A DNA stretch of 64,000 nucleotides from JASGDN01 sp049840815 (GCA_049840815.1 JASGJI010000006.1:1-64000), one strand, 5' to 3'. Positions 1-10,510 are shown, counted from the stretch's first letter. Notes: generated from the sequence alone by a model not told the origin. Program-made: numbers and translations.

Positions 1-68
1 TTATGAAATATACATAGTGCGTTCTGTTTTTTTTCTGAAAATGAGATGAATCATTGAACTATTTGCAG

Positions 69-1644
69 GTGATCGAAATCAATAATTGGCAGCGCCGTCG
101 ATTCGCGGACAAAATCATCGGAGAACTGTTCAACACGGTCACAGACAAACGCATAGCTATTTTTGGGTTCGCCTTCAAGGTAAAATTCATTTCGAATGCT
201 CTACATCTTCATAAAATCTTAACTGAAACGCTTATAAAAACATTGCACTGCCAAACCTAAAGTTATCAACTGAACAATAAGCATTTTCCTGAAAATTTTA
301 TGTAATCAGTGGATTTGATGAAAATGTTACTAATATGTTTCGCATTTCCATCTTATTGTGTTTTTGCTCAAATAATCAATGTGTCTAACATATTTCATTT
401 TCAAATAATCTATTCTGCAGAAAAACACGGGCGACACTCGCGAATCCTCGTCAATTTACGTATCCTCACACCTTCTGGAGGAGCACGCAAAACTTGCCAT
501 TTACGACCCGAAAGTCCCTGAGAAGCAGATAAAATGGGAACTGGGCGAAAAGGTCGATGAGAGAATCGGTAAGCGAAAAATTAAAATGGTTTGAATGTAT
601 CTCAATTTTGCAATATGGTGATAATTCAAGACGAAACATGTTTACAATAATCTTCATACCTTGCTTATGATCAATAGAAATCTATTAGTTAGTTATTGGT
701 GTTAGAATTTCTGATCAATTAACTCAGGCATTAACTTTTTCAAATTTACGTGAAAGATGTAATCGACTCCGTCATCGGCTATTCTATCTCTCTGCCATAG
801 TCAGTTGTGGGAGGAGATACATAAACATTAGTGAGCGGAGTCGAATGCATGATTCCACGTCAATTCAAAGCGATAGTTCACTTGCAACTGTTGTAATTTC
901 TATCTATAAATAAATATTTTTCATTTGCAGTTGACAAATTGGTGACAGTCTGTCAGGATCCATACGAGACGGCTGCAGATGCCCATGCTATCGTCGTCCT
1001 CACGGAATGGGACGAGTTCAAGGCACTACTTTTTGTTGAAAAAACTCAGTTTTGCAATTTCACTTTTATTCTTCATTGAGATTACAACACATAATAATAA
1101 TCGAAAAAGACTATGAAATATAAAAATTTCCAAAACGATTTTTTAAGGATTTGGATTACCGTCGAATCTACGCATCGATGCAACATCCGGCGGCTATTTT
1201 CGACGGGCGACTGATTCTCAACCAACCAGAGCTCAGAGACATCGGGTTCCGTACTTTTGCCATCGGAACTACTCCTGACCAGGTAAGTTCTTCGGAATTT
1301 TCCATCTCTGAATTATATGTATTACTTTTTTTACGAAACTAATAACGAAAATGATTAATGACTAAACTTCCAGTAGATGTTTCTAATCACTGACATAGAT
1401 ATTGCATTTCTGCATATATGATCTATTTTTCATAGCGTTATCCTGAAAAACTAGTGGGTCCAAAATGAGAGAGAAAAAGAGACGTGGCGTGGTTTCTTAC
1501 TTTTCACATTGCCTTATCTTTCTTTTTCTAACATAGGAAATGAACCGAGCACCCACTAACCTTCCCAATACGGCGCCAACTACTAGTTATAAGTGAATGC
1601 GATTTTAGGCCTACAATTTGTTCGGCTCTTCGGGATGCTGCTAA
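69..1644 (+). CDS. sqv-4: UDP-glucose 6-dehydrogenase, 3' part of a nematode gene (5 exons)
   Basis: This is the C-terminal third of UDP-glucose 6-dehydrogenase, which oxidises UDP-glucose to UDP-glucuronate in the cytosol for glycosaminoglycan synthesis. Exons are 69-179, 421-568, 931-1022, 1148-1282 and 1609-1644, flanked by AG/GT sites, with reading frame kept across all joins. The joined protein contains GFAFKKNTGDTRES across the first junction, HAIVVLTEWDEF, MQHPAAIFDGR and GFRTFAIGTTPDQ, all typical of the UDP-binding C-terminal domain, and ends AYNLFGSSGCC then TAA. The third intron (1023-1147) would use a GC donor after AAG. Upstream exons lie outside the window. Codon use and AT-rich introns are nematode-like. 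The family assignment is firm; orthology to sqv-4 is from recognition only. Confidence 0.85.
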
Positions 1645-2126
1645 CTGCGAAATTCCATAATTAAATTTGCTGTTTGCATATTGTATTTTACATTTCGCAA
1701 AATTCTCTATTTCTGATAAACATTTTCAAGTTTGCACCTTGTCACTCCGCTTTACATATTCTCATTTTCGCGATTTTGAAAAAAAAATTCTAAAATCTTC
1801 GGGTTTCCATAAAACTCTATGAAACATTTCTGCAGTTTACTTACTTTTGTGAACGTATCTACCTTTTCATTGGTTTTGGCCTAGAGGGTAAGTTATTTAC
1901 TTTGAAAATCTTATTTATGATTTTGGCTCAGTGTTTTTATCATTTGTTATAAGATCGTCATTTTATTCCTTACTTATGGCTTTCTTGTTTTATATTTCCG
2001 GGGATTGTTAGAATTTATTGCTTTTTAAAGATTACAAACTTTGGAATAAACTATAATTTCAAACGGTATTAAAAATACGTAAAAATGTTGAGTTTACATT
2101 TTGCTACCAGAAAATGCTTCGAGGAT
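1645..2126. other. nematode intergenic DNA between convergent genes
   Basis: AT-rich sequence between the TAA of the UDP-glucose dehydrogenase gene and the stop of the converging - strand gene. It must hold both 3' untranslated regions. I see no coding exon here. Confidence 0.6.
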
Positions 2127-2810
2127 TTATGAAGGTCTATACGGAGTAGTCAAATCTTCGTCTTTGAATCCTGTCTTCTTCAGAATATTGTAGGCCTGAA
2201 ATAATATTTTTCTTTAGAAATATGTTGTTGATCCTTTGTGATAGAAAGAATACTCATTTTGTAGATGTGAAACTTTTATTCATTTTCTCAAAGTTTTGGT
2301 GAATGAAACTAGCTCTTTCAAAAAATGTGCTTTACTTCATTTTCAAATGTTTCGTCAAACATAATCGTATTAATTTTCTTCAAATATAGTCTATAATAAA
2401 ATATAGTCAACCTTCTGATGGTAGATCACATCGTCAGCTGTGATGATTTTCGTTTGGACTTACTTCCTGTTGTATTCTAAAGCCTCCTGTTTCCTGTCCA
2501 ATCGATCGTACACTTCCCCGATGTAGAACAGATTTGTTGTGCAGAAACCAGGGTAAAATCTCAGAACATTTTATGAAGACAAAAAAATTCCATTTCAAAA
2601 AGAAGTGGATAAATAATATGCTCAAAAAAGTTGGAAAATTTACTAATTCCCATCTGGGTTTCTTTTTAAAAAAAACTCACATCGATCTCTTCTGCTTTTA
2701 TTAAGTACTTTAGAGCATCCTCGTAAGTGGGGAGGGCGGATTGCTATAAATCGTTTTGACGATGAGACGAGTCGCATAGCCCATGTCTGAGAAAGAGAAG
2801 CACCACACAC
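2127..2810 (-). pseudogene. RMDN-family (regulator of microtubule dynamics) TPR protein, C-terminal exons with frameshifts
   Basis: Three stretches on the - strand read as pieces of an RMDN/TPR protein. Segment 2810-2681 gives WCFSFSDMGYATRLIVK, then YEDALKYLIKAEEID in another frame. Segment 2559-2412 gives YPGFCTTNLFYIGEVYDRL, DRKQEALEYNRK, then VSPNENHH and ADDVIYHQK. Exon 2195-2127 gives AYNILKKTGFKDEDLTTPYRPS and a stop. Splice-like AG and GT bases flank these blocks. At least three single-base shifts (near 2725, 2465 and 2440) are needed to join the blocks, so the gene is decayed or the underlying sequence has indel errors. The family call rests on the W-C-F and A-E-E-hydrophobic-x-P-G-F pattern. 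Upstream exons were not found. Confidence 0.5.
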
Positions 2811-3793
2811 CTGCAAAATATTCTTTTTTCATCTTTACTTACAAGGAGTGTTCAACATAAGAAACGCGGATTATCTGACAAGGTCTCGATCATTCGAAAG
2901 CTTGTTTCAAGAGAAGTTCAATGATATTAATCATCTATGCCCATTTGGACCTTACGCTGTAAACGACTGACGCGAAGTTTCTTAGTATAGGCATGATGTC
3001 GCATAGCGCCTTCTATCGTTGGTTCTTCGTTGTTTTCCATAGGATTTATGAATTTCCCACTGTAATATGTAGGAATCCATCATACAACTATATAAAAGTA
3101 AATTTAAGCGAGTTCCGCTACATTTCAGGTACAGCTGGTCTGTTTCCAGCCTTTAACTGTCCTTGTAAATGACATTTTCTTAACAATATCCTGTCTAAGC
3201 TTTATTTATGCAATACATGACTAATAATTCTCCCATCCGTATTTTCAACACCGTAGAATCTGAATCTGACATTTAAAACGAGCCCCGACCACTGGTTTCG
3301 TCTTTATCCGGTTGTACCGTAACAATCTGAATCCGGACAATTTGGAATTTTTTTTCAGAAATTTATCCTTTCACCAAAATGCACCAAATTTGATGACAGT
3401 CGATTTTTTTCGACATGATGAACAATCTTCTGAAAGAATCTTTCGTAAAAATCTTGCTCCTGAAAAAAATTATTGCTAAAAAATTTTTAAATGTTGTATT
3501 TTGAAGGTAGTTTTAAATAATAATAATTATTATTATTTTACAAAAAATATCGGTATATCAGGTCTATTGATATAGAAAAGTAGCCCATATGCCTAGTTTC
3601 TAGGACACTATACCACTTCTACAGAGCGTATCCTAAGCGAGTTGGCATGGGTATAAGTTTGTATCCGAAAATTTGATTTTTCGAAAAATCGATAAATACC
3701 CAAAATTATACACTATTCGACGCGCTGCGAAAAACTGAACAACTTTTGTGAAGACACTCTATGGTTACCTATTATGGCTAGCAAGTTATACCC
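2811..3793. other. nematode AT-rich intergenic or intronic DNA
   Basis: No convincing gene. A 37-codon - strand frame at 3040-2927 begins with ATG and has a charged composition (MENNEEPTIEGAMRHH at its start), but it has no family match I know and could be chance or an exon. The rest is low-complexity AT-rich sequence. Confidence 0.4.
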
Positions 3794-4451
3794 AAAAAAA
3801 GCGAAAAATTATGCAAATTTTGAAAATGTCGGTGCTCGAAAATTTTCTATCAGAGCGTATGAAATTTTTAGCTCAAAATGAAGTTGGAGACATGTATTAT
3901 TCATCTACATTGGAATTGGAGTAGAATTATACCAAAAGTGGTACGGTAACATACAGGTGCTAGCCAATATGAGTACGGTACCCACTTGGTAGAAGACACT
4001 ACTCATTTTGTATACCATTCGAAAGCCCTTTCCGAGATATGTATCATGCAAAAAACGCTTGAAAAATAATTCAGAAATAAGAAAGTTATGACCAAAATAA
4101 TTATAGGTTAATGAGAATAGTTAGAATTCATCAGTGAGTCCGGACACTTTTGGATATTATTTGATTCATACTGGCCTATTTTCTAAGCAGTTTTTAGTAT
4201 GATAAATAACTTAATAAGGGCTTTCGAATGGTATACAAAATGAGTGTATCTTCTACCAAGTGGGTACCGTATTCATATTGGCTAGCACCTGTATGTTACC
4301 GTACCACTTTTGGTATAATTCTACTCCAATTCCAATGTAGATGAATAATACATGTCTCCAACTTCATTTTGAGCTAAAAATTTCATACGCTCTGATAGAA
4401 AATTTTCGAGCACCGACATTTTCAAAATTTGCATAATTTTTCGCTTTTTTT
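3794..4451. repeat. long imperfect palindrome (arms about 235 bp, loop about 186 bp)
   Basis: The sequence 3794-4030 is repeated in reverse complement at 4217-4451 with a few substitutions and small indels, leaving a central unpaired stretch 4031-4216. Both arms include the segment with ATGTCTCCAACTTC or its complement and a GGTACCCAC segment. It resembles a palindromic repeat family or fold-back element of nematode DNA. The right arm is cut at its outermost matching base by the join to bacterial DNA. Confidence 0.85.
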
Positions 4452-4458
4452 CGGGTAC
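4446..4458. other. chimeric junction, nematode to bacterial DNA
   Basis: The palindrome arm predicts seven T followed by GGGTATAAC. The window instead reads seven T, then CGGGTACGGCC, and from there is GC-rich bacterial coding sequence in an open frame. The change of base composition, codon use and gene type is complete within a few bases. This is best read as a joining artefact. Confidence 0.9.
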
Positions 4459-5781
4459 GGCCTGGCGACCATGACCTACGCCCCCGATGGCACGCTGCTC
4501 TACTGGCTTGGCCAGCAGGGCGTGCAGCGGGGTGAACAGCCGTGGTTCTACTTCATCACCGAATCGGTGCAATACGAGTGGCTGGCGATCTTCCTGGGGC
4601 TGGGAAGCCTGGCGCTGGTCACGATCCGGACGATCCGCATCCCGCTGACGGGCAAGACGCACGAGAAGCAGCTCTTCTGGGCGTTCATGGCGTGGTGGTT
4701 CGTCTTCCTCTTCCTGGTGCTGAGCTGGGCTGGCGAGAAGATGCCGTGGCTGATCATCCACTTCACGCTGCCGGCGATCGTGCTTGGCGCGATCCTGGTG
4801 CAGGAGGTCGTGGAGGGCTTCGGCAGCTGGTGGGCGACGTTCAAGCCTCGCACGCTGGCCATCATGTCCACCTACGGCTGGGCGACCACGCTGACGGTGA
4901 CGCTGATCGTGCTCTCCGGCGGCTGGTTCCTGCTGGCTTCACGGCTGACGGCGGGGGTGTGGACGCAGAACCAGAACGGCGCCTGGGTGCGGACGATTCC
5001 CACCTGGGCGGCGAACGACTGGTGGACGATGGCGATTCCGCCGCTGATCGGGATCGGCCTGATCGCGCTGGGCATCTTCGTCCTCGGCCGGCGGCCGACA
5101 GCCTATGCGGCCTTGGTGGCGACGCTGGTGGTGATGAGCCTCTTCCAGGTGCATGCGGGGTTCCGGCTGGCCTTCCTGGATGGCGATGTGGCCCGCGACA
5201 CGATGATCTACAACACGACCTCCCCGGACACGACGCAGATGACCCACGACCTGCAGGAGATGTCCGAACTCATCTACGGCGACCGCTCGATGTCCGTCGC
5301 TTATGACTCCGGCTGCGTGCAGTGGCCGCTGAACTGGTACCTGCGGAACATGCCGAACGCCTTCATGACCTCCGATCCGTCCAGCAACGGTGGGACCAAT
5401 GGCACCCCGGTCATCATCACCGTTCCGAACGGCGGCGCTGGCTGTCTCCAGGGATCGGAGATCGATGGGTACACCTCGCAGTGGTATGTCCTGCGCTGGC
5501 ACGAGCCGGAACAGGCGATCTATCGCAACTTCGCCATCGCGCCGGAGATTCCGGTCGGACGCTCGGCGTGGACCTCGGTCACGCAGCCGCACGACCTGGT
5601 GGCCATCGCGAAGTCGGTGGCGAGCAGCATGGAGACGCTGGGCATCCCGGACGGGCAGCAGCGCGCGTTCCGCCTGCTGATGTTCCGGGAGATGCCGGAT
5701 GGGACCAACGGGTACATGTTCAAGGTCTACGTCCGGAACGACCTCCTGCCGTACTACAACGACGTTCGATACGGGAAGTAG
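4452..5781 (+). CDS. Agl23-like membrane protein (TIGR03663 type), 5' end missing
   Basis: About 442 C-terminal residues of a multi-pass membrane protein of the Agl23/'flippase activity-associated' GT-C-like family common in Chloroflexota and archaea. The hallmark WAGEKMPWL lies in a loop after a hydrophobic segment. Further membrane segments follow (TLPAIVLGAILV, TLIVLSGGWFLLASRL, IPPLIGIGLIALGIFVLG, ALVATLVVMSLF), then a soluble tail of about 200 residues. The N-terminal GT-C catalytic part is lost at the chimeric junction, so the true start is not in the window. It is followed six bases later by another polytopic protein, so the two are probably co-transcribed and act together in cell-surface glycan or lipid-linked sugar handling (inference). 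Confidence 0.75.
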
Positions 5782-5787
5782 GCCGCC

Positions 5788-8700
5788 ATGACCAGAGATG
5801 ACAGCGGATCAGCCAAGCTGAACGATGACGCGACACCATCCCAGGAGGTTCCCTTGACCGCATCGGACGCGGACCAGATCGAACAGGAACAGCACGAGGA
5901 CGCTGCCCCGCCCAAGGCTCGTGCTGCGAAGCCCGAAGCCCGGCGTGAGCCACTTTCCCCGTTGGTGACGCCGCGCTGGCTGTGGCTGGGTGCGGCGGTC
6001 GCCCTGCTGCTCGCCACCGGCTTTCGCCTGATCCAGTTGAATGGCTATGCGCTCAACGCCAGTGAGGCCAAGTGGGCGTACCAGTCGTGGATTCTCTATA
6101 CGGGCAAGGCGATGCCGAACGGGCAGTCCGTCACGGACACATCGCCCTTCATCCTGGTCATCCAGGCATTGAGCTACTTCCTGTTCGGTGTCACCGATGC
6201 GATCTCCCGCGTCGGACCGGCGCTGCTGGGGATCGGGATGGTCGCGCTGCTGCTCGGGTTGCGGCCGTTCGTCTCCCGCTACGTGCTCACCGGCATGATG
6301 CTGCTCGCGGCGGTCTCCCCGACACTCGTCTACTCCTCTCGCGTGTCCGACCCGATTGTTGGCGTCGCGTTTGGGTCGGTGCTCACGCTCGTCGCGCTGC
6401 TTCGCTTCGGGAGCGGCGCAACGCCGACCTCCCGGACGGGATGGGCGGCGCTGGCCGGGCTCGGTATCGCGATCACCTTCGCGAGCGGTCCGAATGGCCT
6501 CACCGCCCTTATCGCGCTCGCTGTCGGCCTCGCCGTCGCCTCGTTCAGCGATGGACGTGACAGCGTCGCTCCGGCCTCATTGAAGGCGTTGGTCCGCGAT
6601 CCGCAGGCACTTGCTGTCGCTGGTCTTGCCTTCTTCGCGGTGACGGTGACGATCTTCACGCGGGTCTTCTCGGATGTCGCGGCGATCACGGGCGTGGCGA
6701 AGACGTTCTCCGATTGGGGGAGCCAGATGCTCACCCGGTCGTCCACGACGCCCGTGCAGTTCTTCCTGTACGCCGCGCTGCTCTACGAACTGCTGGCGGC
6801 AATTTTCGCCATCGTGGCGGTTGCCTCGACCAGCGGAGAAGGCGACGATGTCGATCCGAAGACGCGGATCCAGCCGAGTCTCTTCGTCGGTTGGTTCCTC
6901 GCTGCCTTGCTGCTCCAGAGCCTGGCTTCGGGGCGCACACCTGAGCAGCTGTCGATCGTGACACTGCCACTGGTGCTGCTGGGCGGCTATGGGGCTGGGC
7001 GCCTCTTCGAGCGTGTCGCGCGGAACCGGTTGCTCTCCAGCGTCGCGGGCGTGTTGCCGCTGGCGATGACGGGCATCCTGATCGGCGCGATTGCCGTCCT
7101 CGTCCTTATCGCCCGATCGAACGATCCCATCAACATCAACAAGGGATTCGGGGCGACGGCATTGCCGGTGCTCTTCATCCTGCTGGTGGTCGTCGCGCCG
7201 CTGGCCTATGTGATCGTCGGCAACCCTGAGAATCGCCCTACCCGTCGAGCAGCCGGATGGTCGGCGCTGCTGGTTGTCTTCGTCTTCTTCGGCATCTACA
7301 CGATCGGTGCAGGCACGTCGTTGGCGTACAACCGCGCGAACACGGGCCTGGAGCCAGCGGCGCCGGACACCGCGACGACAGGTCTCAAGTCCTTCGTCAA
7401 CCAGACGCTCCGCCTCTCCCGCGACATGGGACTCACCACCCCCTCGGCGATCGACAACACCGGCAGCTACAGCCTCAAGATCTCGGTCGATCCGTCCGTG
7501 GAGTATCCGTACGTCTGGTATTTCCGCGACTTCTACCAGTTGAAGGTCGTCTCCCCGGCCGGGTGGAGCGGTTCCGACATGGTGATCGCCCCGAGCGCCG
7601 AGGGCATGGACGAGGCCGGCTTCGTCGTCCAGTCGCGCAATGCGATCAACCGTGTTCCGTCCTCCTACGAGGAGATGAACTTCGGGACGATCTTCAAGCA
7701 CATCGTGAACCCGGGCGAGTGGTACCAGGGGATTCGATTCCTGCTCTTCCGCGACATCGCGACCAATCCGGTGCCGGTTCAGCACTCCGTTGGCTACACG
7801 TTCCGGCTCGCCAACCAGATGAACCCGAACCTCGGACCCTTCAACCTGACTGACGACGTCGGACCAGGGTCTGGCCTGGGCCAGTTGAACGATCCGACTG
7901 GCGTGGCGCTCTCGCCGGACGGCCAGACGATCTATGTGGTGGACAGCGGCAATCTCCGCCTCCAGCGCTACAGCATCGATGGCACCTTCATTGGCGTCTG
8001 GGATGGGTCCACCGACCAGGCTGGACAGTTCGCGACGCAGTTCGGACAGGGTCCTCAGAGTGTCACGGTCGATCAGAATGGCCTCATCTACGTTGCCGAC
8101 ACCTGGAACCACCGCGTCGTGATCTTCGATGCACAGGGGACGATGGTGCGCGAGCTCGGCCAGCGTGGCGTGCAGGCCGATACGATGGACTCGCCGGACC
8201 CGAATGTGGATACCGGGCGGTTCTATGGGCCGCGTGGTGTGGCCGTCGATAGCGGCGAGATCTACATCACCGACACCGGGAACGAGCGGGTCCAGGTCTT
8301 CGCCTCCGATGGCACCTTCCTGCGGACGTTCGGTGGCACGGGCAGCGAGCCCGGCAAGCTCATCGAGCCGACCGGGATCGCGATCGGACCGGATGGCAAC
8401 GTCTACGTGGCCGATTCCGGCAACGCGCGGATCTCGGTCTTCTCGAAGAATGGCGACTTCGTGCGCGTGATGCCGGTTGCGAGCTGGCAGGGTGAGGCTG
8501 AGCAGATCAACTACATGACCTTCGGGCCGAACGGCATGATCTACGCGACCAATCCGTCGGCGGGTACCTTCGCAGTGATCGACCCGAACAACGGGACGGT
8601 CCTGTACGAAGGGAAGGGTGGCCAGGACCTCCAGCAGCCGGTCGGGATCACGGTCGCGTCGGATGGCAAGATCTTCATCGCGGACGGCGGTTCGAGTCGG

Positions 8701-8829
8701 GTGGTCTGGTTCACGCAGGATGTCGACGTTCCGACCGGTGACGCAACGCCGGCCGCATCACCGGAGGCGTCGCCTGCGTCCTCACCGGAAACCCCGGTTG
8801 GCCCGGTGATCGGTACTCCAGTCGGCTAG
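5788..8829 (+). CDS. GT-C family membrane glycosyltransferase with C-terminal NHL beta-propeller
   Basis: A 1013-residue protein. Residues 1-50 are acidic and cytoplasmic. About 60-520 hold ten or more membrane helices in the style of the GT39/Agl23-related dolichyl-phosphate-sugar transferases. A soluble linker follows, and from about 690 to 985 there are repeated NHL blades (DPTGVALSPDGQTIYVVDSG, YGPRGVAVDSGEIYITDTGN, EPTGIAIGPDGNVYVADSGN, QPVGITVASDGKIFIADGGS). The C terminus is a Pro/Ala/Ser spacer. The propeller would lie outside the membrane. The gene starts six bases after the upstream Agl23-like gene, indicating one operon. The enzymatic role is inferred from fold similarity only, and no sugar donor can be assigned. 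A strong hairpin follows. Confidence 0.7.
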   Translation: MTRDDSGSAKLNDDATPSQEVPLTASDADQIEQEQHEDAAPPKARAAKPEARREPLSPLVTPRWLWLGAAVALLLATGFRLIQLNGYALNASEAKWAYQSWILYTGKAMPNGQSVTDTSPFILVIQALSYFLFGVTDAISRVGPALLGIGMVALLLGLRPFVSRYVLTGMMLLAAVSPTLVYSSRVSDPIVGVAFGSVLTLVALLRFGSGATPTSRTGWAALAGLGIAITFASGPNGLTALIALAVGLAVASFSDGRDSVAPASLKALVRDPQALAVAGLAFFAVTVTIFTRVFSDVAAITGVAKTFSDWGSQMLTRSSTTPVQFFLYAALLYELLAAIFAIVAVASTSGEGDDVDPKTRIQPSLFVGWFLAALLLQSLASGRTPEQLSIVTLPLVLLGGYGAGRLFERVARNRLLSSVAGVLPLAMTGILIGAIAVLVLIARSNDPININKGFGATALPVLFILLVVVAPLAYVIVGNPENRPTRRAAGWSALLVVFVFFGIYTIGAGTSLAYNRANTGLEPAAPDTATTGLKSFVNQTLRLSRDMGLTTPSAIDNTGSYSLKISVDPSVEYPYVWYFRDFYQLKVVSPAGWSGSDMVIAPSAEGMDEAGFVVQSRNAINRVPSSYEEMNFGTIFKHIVNPGEWYQGIRFLLFRDIATNPVPVQHSVGYTFRLANQMNPNLGPFNLTDDVGPGSGLGQLNDPTGVALSPDGQTIYVVDSGNLRLQRYSIDGTFIGVWDGSTDQAGQFATQFGQGPQSVTVDQNGLIYVADTWNHRVVIFDAQGTMVRELGQRGVQADTMDSPDPNVDTGRFYGPRGVAVDSGEIYITDTGNERVQVFASDGTFLRTFGGTGSEPGKLIEPTGIAIGPDGNVYVADSGNARISVFSKNGDFVRVMPVASWQGEAEQINYMTFGPNGMIYATNPSAGTFAVIDPNNGTVLYEGKGGQDLQQPVGITVASDGKIFIADGGSSRVVWFTQDVDVPTGDATPAASPEASPASSPETPVGPVIGTPVG

Positions 8830-8838
8830 CAGCGGTTT

Positions 8839-8897
8839 CGCATCACAGAACGAAGGGCGGCTCCCAATGCGGGAGCCGCCCTTCGTTCTGTGATGCG
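8839..8897. terminator. 27-bp perfect hairpin terminator
   Basis: Arms 8839-8865 and 8871-8897 are perfectly complementary around a five-base loop (AATGC). It lies directly after the stop at 8829. No T-run follows, so it may act as a bidirectional barrier between the convergent genes. Confidence 0.75.
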
Positions 8898-9061
8898 AAT
8901 GTGGTTACAGCTGAGTTCGAAAGAGTTGCCGTCCTCCGTAGCGGGTCAGCTCGTCTGACCCATCCGGCGAAGCCGGATATCCCAGAGTGGTTCCTGAACC
9001 CAAGATTGGCCTTCGGCCAATGGCGCAGACCAGCTGCGCCGCTACGGTTTCGACCTGGGCT
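8898..9061. repeat. cluster of small hairpins between convergent genes
   Basis: Three short stem-loops are visible: GGTCAGC..GTCTGACC near 8945, TCCGGCGAAGCCGGA near 8964, and ATTGGCCTTCGGCCAAT near 9005. They could be REP-like repeats or the terminator of the - strand operon that ends at 9062. Confidence 0.4.
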
Positions 9062-9361
9062 CTAGGCGTCGAACGGATCGATCGCGGTGGAGATCTCGCC
9101 CATTACGCCAATGTCGAGCGAGGCATCGATGAACGTGATGATGGCCTGCAACATCTGGTCGGCGTGCGGCGCGGAGGTTGAGAGGACCGCCACGCCGAGC
9201 GTCGCCACGCGCATGTCGTCGAGATCCGCGACCTCGGCGATGGCGCAGTTGAACTTCGCCTGCACCCGATGCACGACCGACTTCACTTCCCGCCGCTTGT
9301 CCTTCAGCGAGAAGGTTTGCTCGAAGTAGATCGTGACTGCCGCCTGCCCGAGTGCCGCCAT
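9062..9361 (-). CDS. DUF503 family (YlxP-like) small protein
   Basis: Ninety-nine residues matching the DUF503/YlxP type: an N-terminal strand (AAVTIYFEQTFSLKDKRRE), a conserved basic turn, then DDMRVATLGVAVLS and a C-terminal helix. Family members are small proteins often encoded next to rbfA or ribosome-associated genes. Their function is not settled and a nucleic-acid-binding role is only suspected. The start lies nine bases after the stop of the upstream M24 peptidase, so the two form an operon. Length is normal for the family. Confidence 0.75.
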   Translation of the reverse strand: MAALGQAAVTIYFEQTFSLKDKRREVKSVVHRVQAKFNCAIAEVADLDDMRVATLGVAVLSTSAPHADQMLQAIITFIDASLDIGVMGEISTAIDPFDA

Positions 9362-9370
9362 CCGCGCATC

Positions 9371-10510
9371 CTAGCTCATCGGGACGAGGTCGCGCGTCGC
9401 CTCGTTGAGGCGCTTGCCCCCCGTCGGTGTGCAGATCACGCTGTCCTCGATGCGAACGCCGAACTTGCCTTCCAGGTAGATGCCCGGCTCGTCGCTGAAG
9501 ACCATGCCGACTTCCAGCGGAAGCTCGTTGCCTTCGACGAGGTACGGCTCTTCGTGAATCTCCATGCCGAGGCCGTGTCCGACGCGGTGGAGGAAGGCTG
9601 GCCCGTACCCGGCGTCGGTGATGACCTTGCGGGCGGCGCGGTCGAGCTCCTGGAGGGAGATGCCCGGCCTCACGGCATCGAGCGTGGCTTGGTTCGCCTC
9701 CCGGACGATGTTGTAGACGCGGACGAACTCCTCCGTCGGCTCGCCGATGAAGGTCGTGCGGGTGACGTCCGAGAAGTAGTGCTCGTACTGGCCGCCCCAG
9801 TCGAAGATGACGGCATCGCCGGGCTGGATCACACGGTCGCCGGTGTGGTGATGCGGCGACGCTGAGTTCGGGCCGCTGGCGCAGATGCCGCCCACGCCCT
9901 TCACTCCGCGCTTCTCGGTCAGTTCGCGCAGGCGGGCCATCGCCTCCGCTTCGGTGAGGCCGGAGATCGGGCCAGAGGTCAGGAACTCCTCCCACGCCTC
10001 ATCGGTGCGGCGAGCTGCCTCGAAGAGCTTGTTTTCCTCGATCGCGTCCTTGCTCATGCGCATCGAACGGAGGATCGGCACGGCCTCCTCCCACGAGTTG
10101 CCCGGCAGCGCGTTCTGGATGCGCAGGAGGAAGGCGCTCCAGAGATGATTGCCCACCGCGATCTTCTTGCCCGGCGTATCGCCAATGATCGCCTTGACGT
10201 GGTCGATCGGGTTCTCTCCGTCGTTCCACGGGTGCAGCGCAGCAAGCTCGCCAGCCTTGCCGACAAGGAACGATTCGAGGGTTGGCACGATCAGCGAAGG
10301 GCTGCCCTCGGCGGGAATCATGAGCAGGTTCAGGCGCTCGCTGCCGTGAGCATCGTAGTCGGAGAGGTAGACAAGATCGGCGGACGGCCCGACCAGCAGC
10401 CAGTCGATTCCGGCCTCGGAGATCAGTTCCTGCGCGCGGGCAATGCGATCCTGGTAGTACTCCAGACCGGTCTGGGTGGTGTCCGGAGTCGCAGCGGATT
10501 CAGAAGTCAC
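9371..10510 (-). CDS. M24 family metallopeptidase (Xaa-Pro aminopeptidase type)
   Basis: A 379-residue cytosolic protein with the creatinase-like N-terminal domain (about 20-150) and the pita-bread catalytic domain (about 160-375). The five metal ligands of the fold are visible: Asp in FDWGG, Asp in FSDVTRT, His in HRVGHGLGMEIHEE, Glu in SDEPGIY and Glu in VRIEDS. It should remove N-terminal residues ahead of proline from peptides using two divalent metals. The GTG start at 10510 is preceded by AAAGGA at good spacing. It is first gene of a two-gene operon with the DUF503 gene. Related M24 proteins include creatinases and ectoine hydrolases, so exact substrate is not fixed. Confidence 0.85.
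   Translation of the reverse strand: MTSESAATPDTTQTGLEYYQDRIARAQELISEAGIDWLLVGPSADLVYLSDYDAHGSERLNLLMIPAEGSPSLIVPTLESFLVGKAGELAALHPWNDGENPIDHVKAIIGDTPGKKIAVGNHLWSAFLLRIQNALPGNSWEEAVPILRSMRMSKDAIEENKLFEAARRTDEAWEEFLTSGPISGLTEAEAMARLRELTEKRGVKGVGGICASGPNSASPHHHTGDRVIQPGDAVIFDWGGQYEHYFSDVTRTTFIGEPTEEFVRVYNIVREANQATLDAVRPGISLQELDRAARKVITDAGYGPAFLHRVGHGLGMEIHEEPYLVEGNELPLEVGMVFSDEPGIYLEGKFGVRIEDSVICTPTGGKRLNEATRDLVPMS

Noticed and set aside
6577..8112. 511-codon frame antisense to the GT-C/NHL gene
   Set aside because: Composition is of the shadow type and the + strand protein has clear domains.
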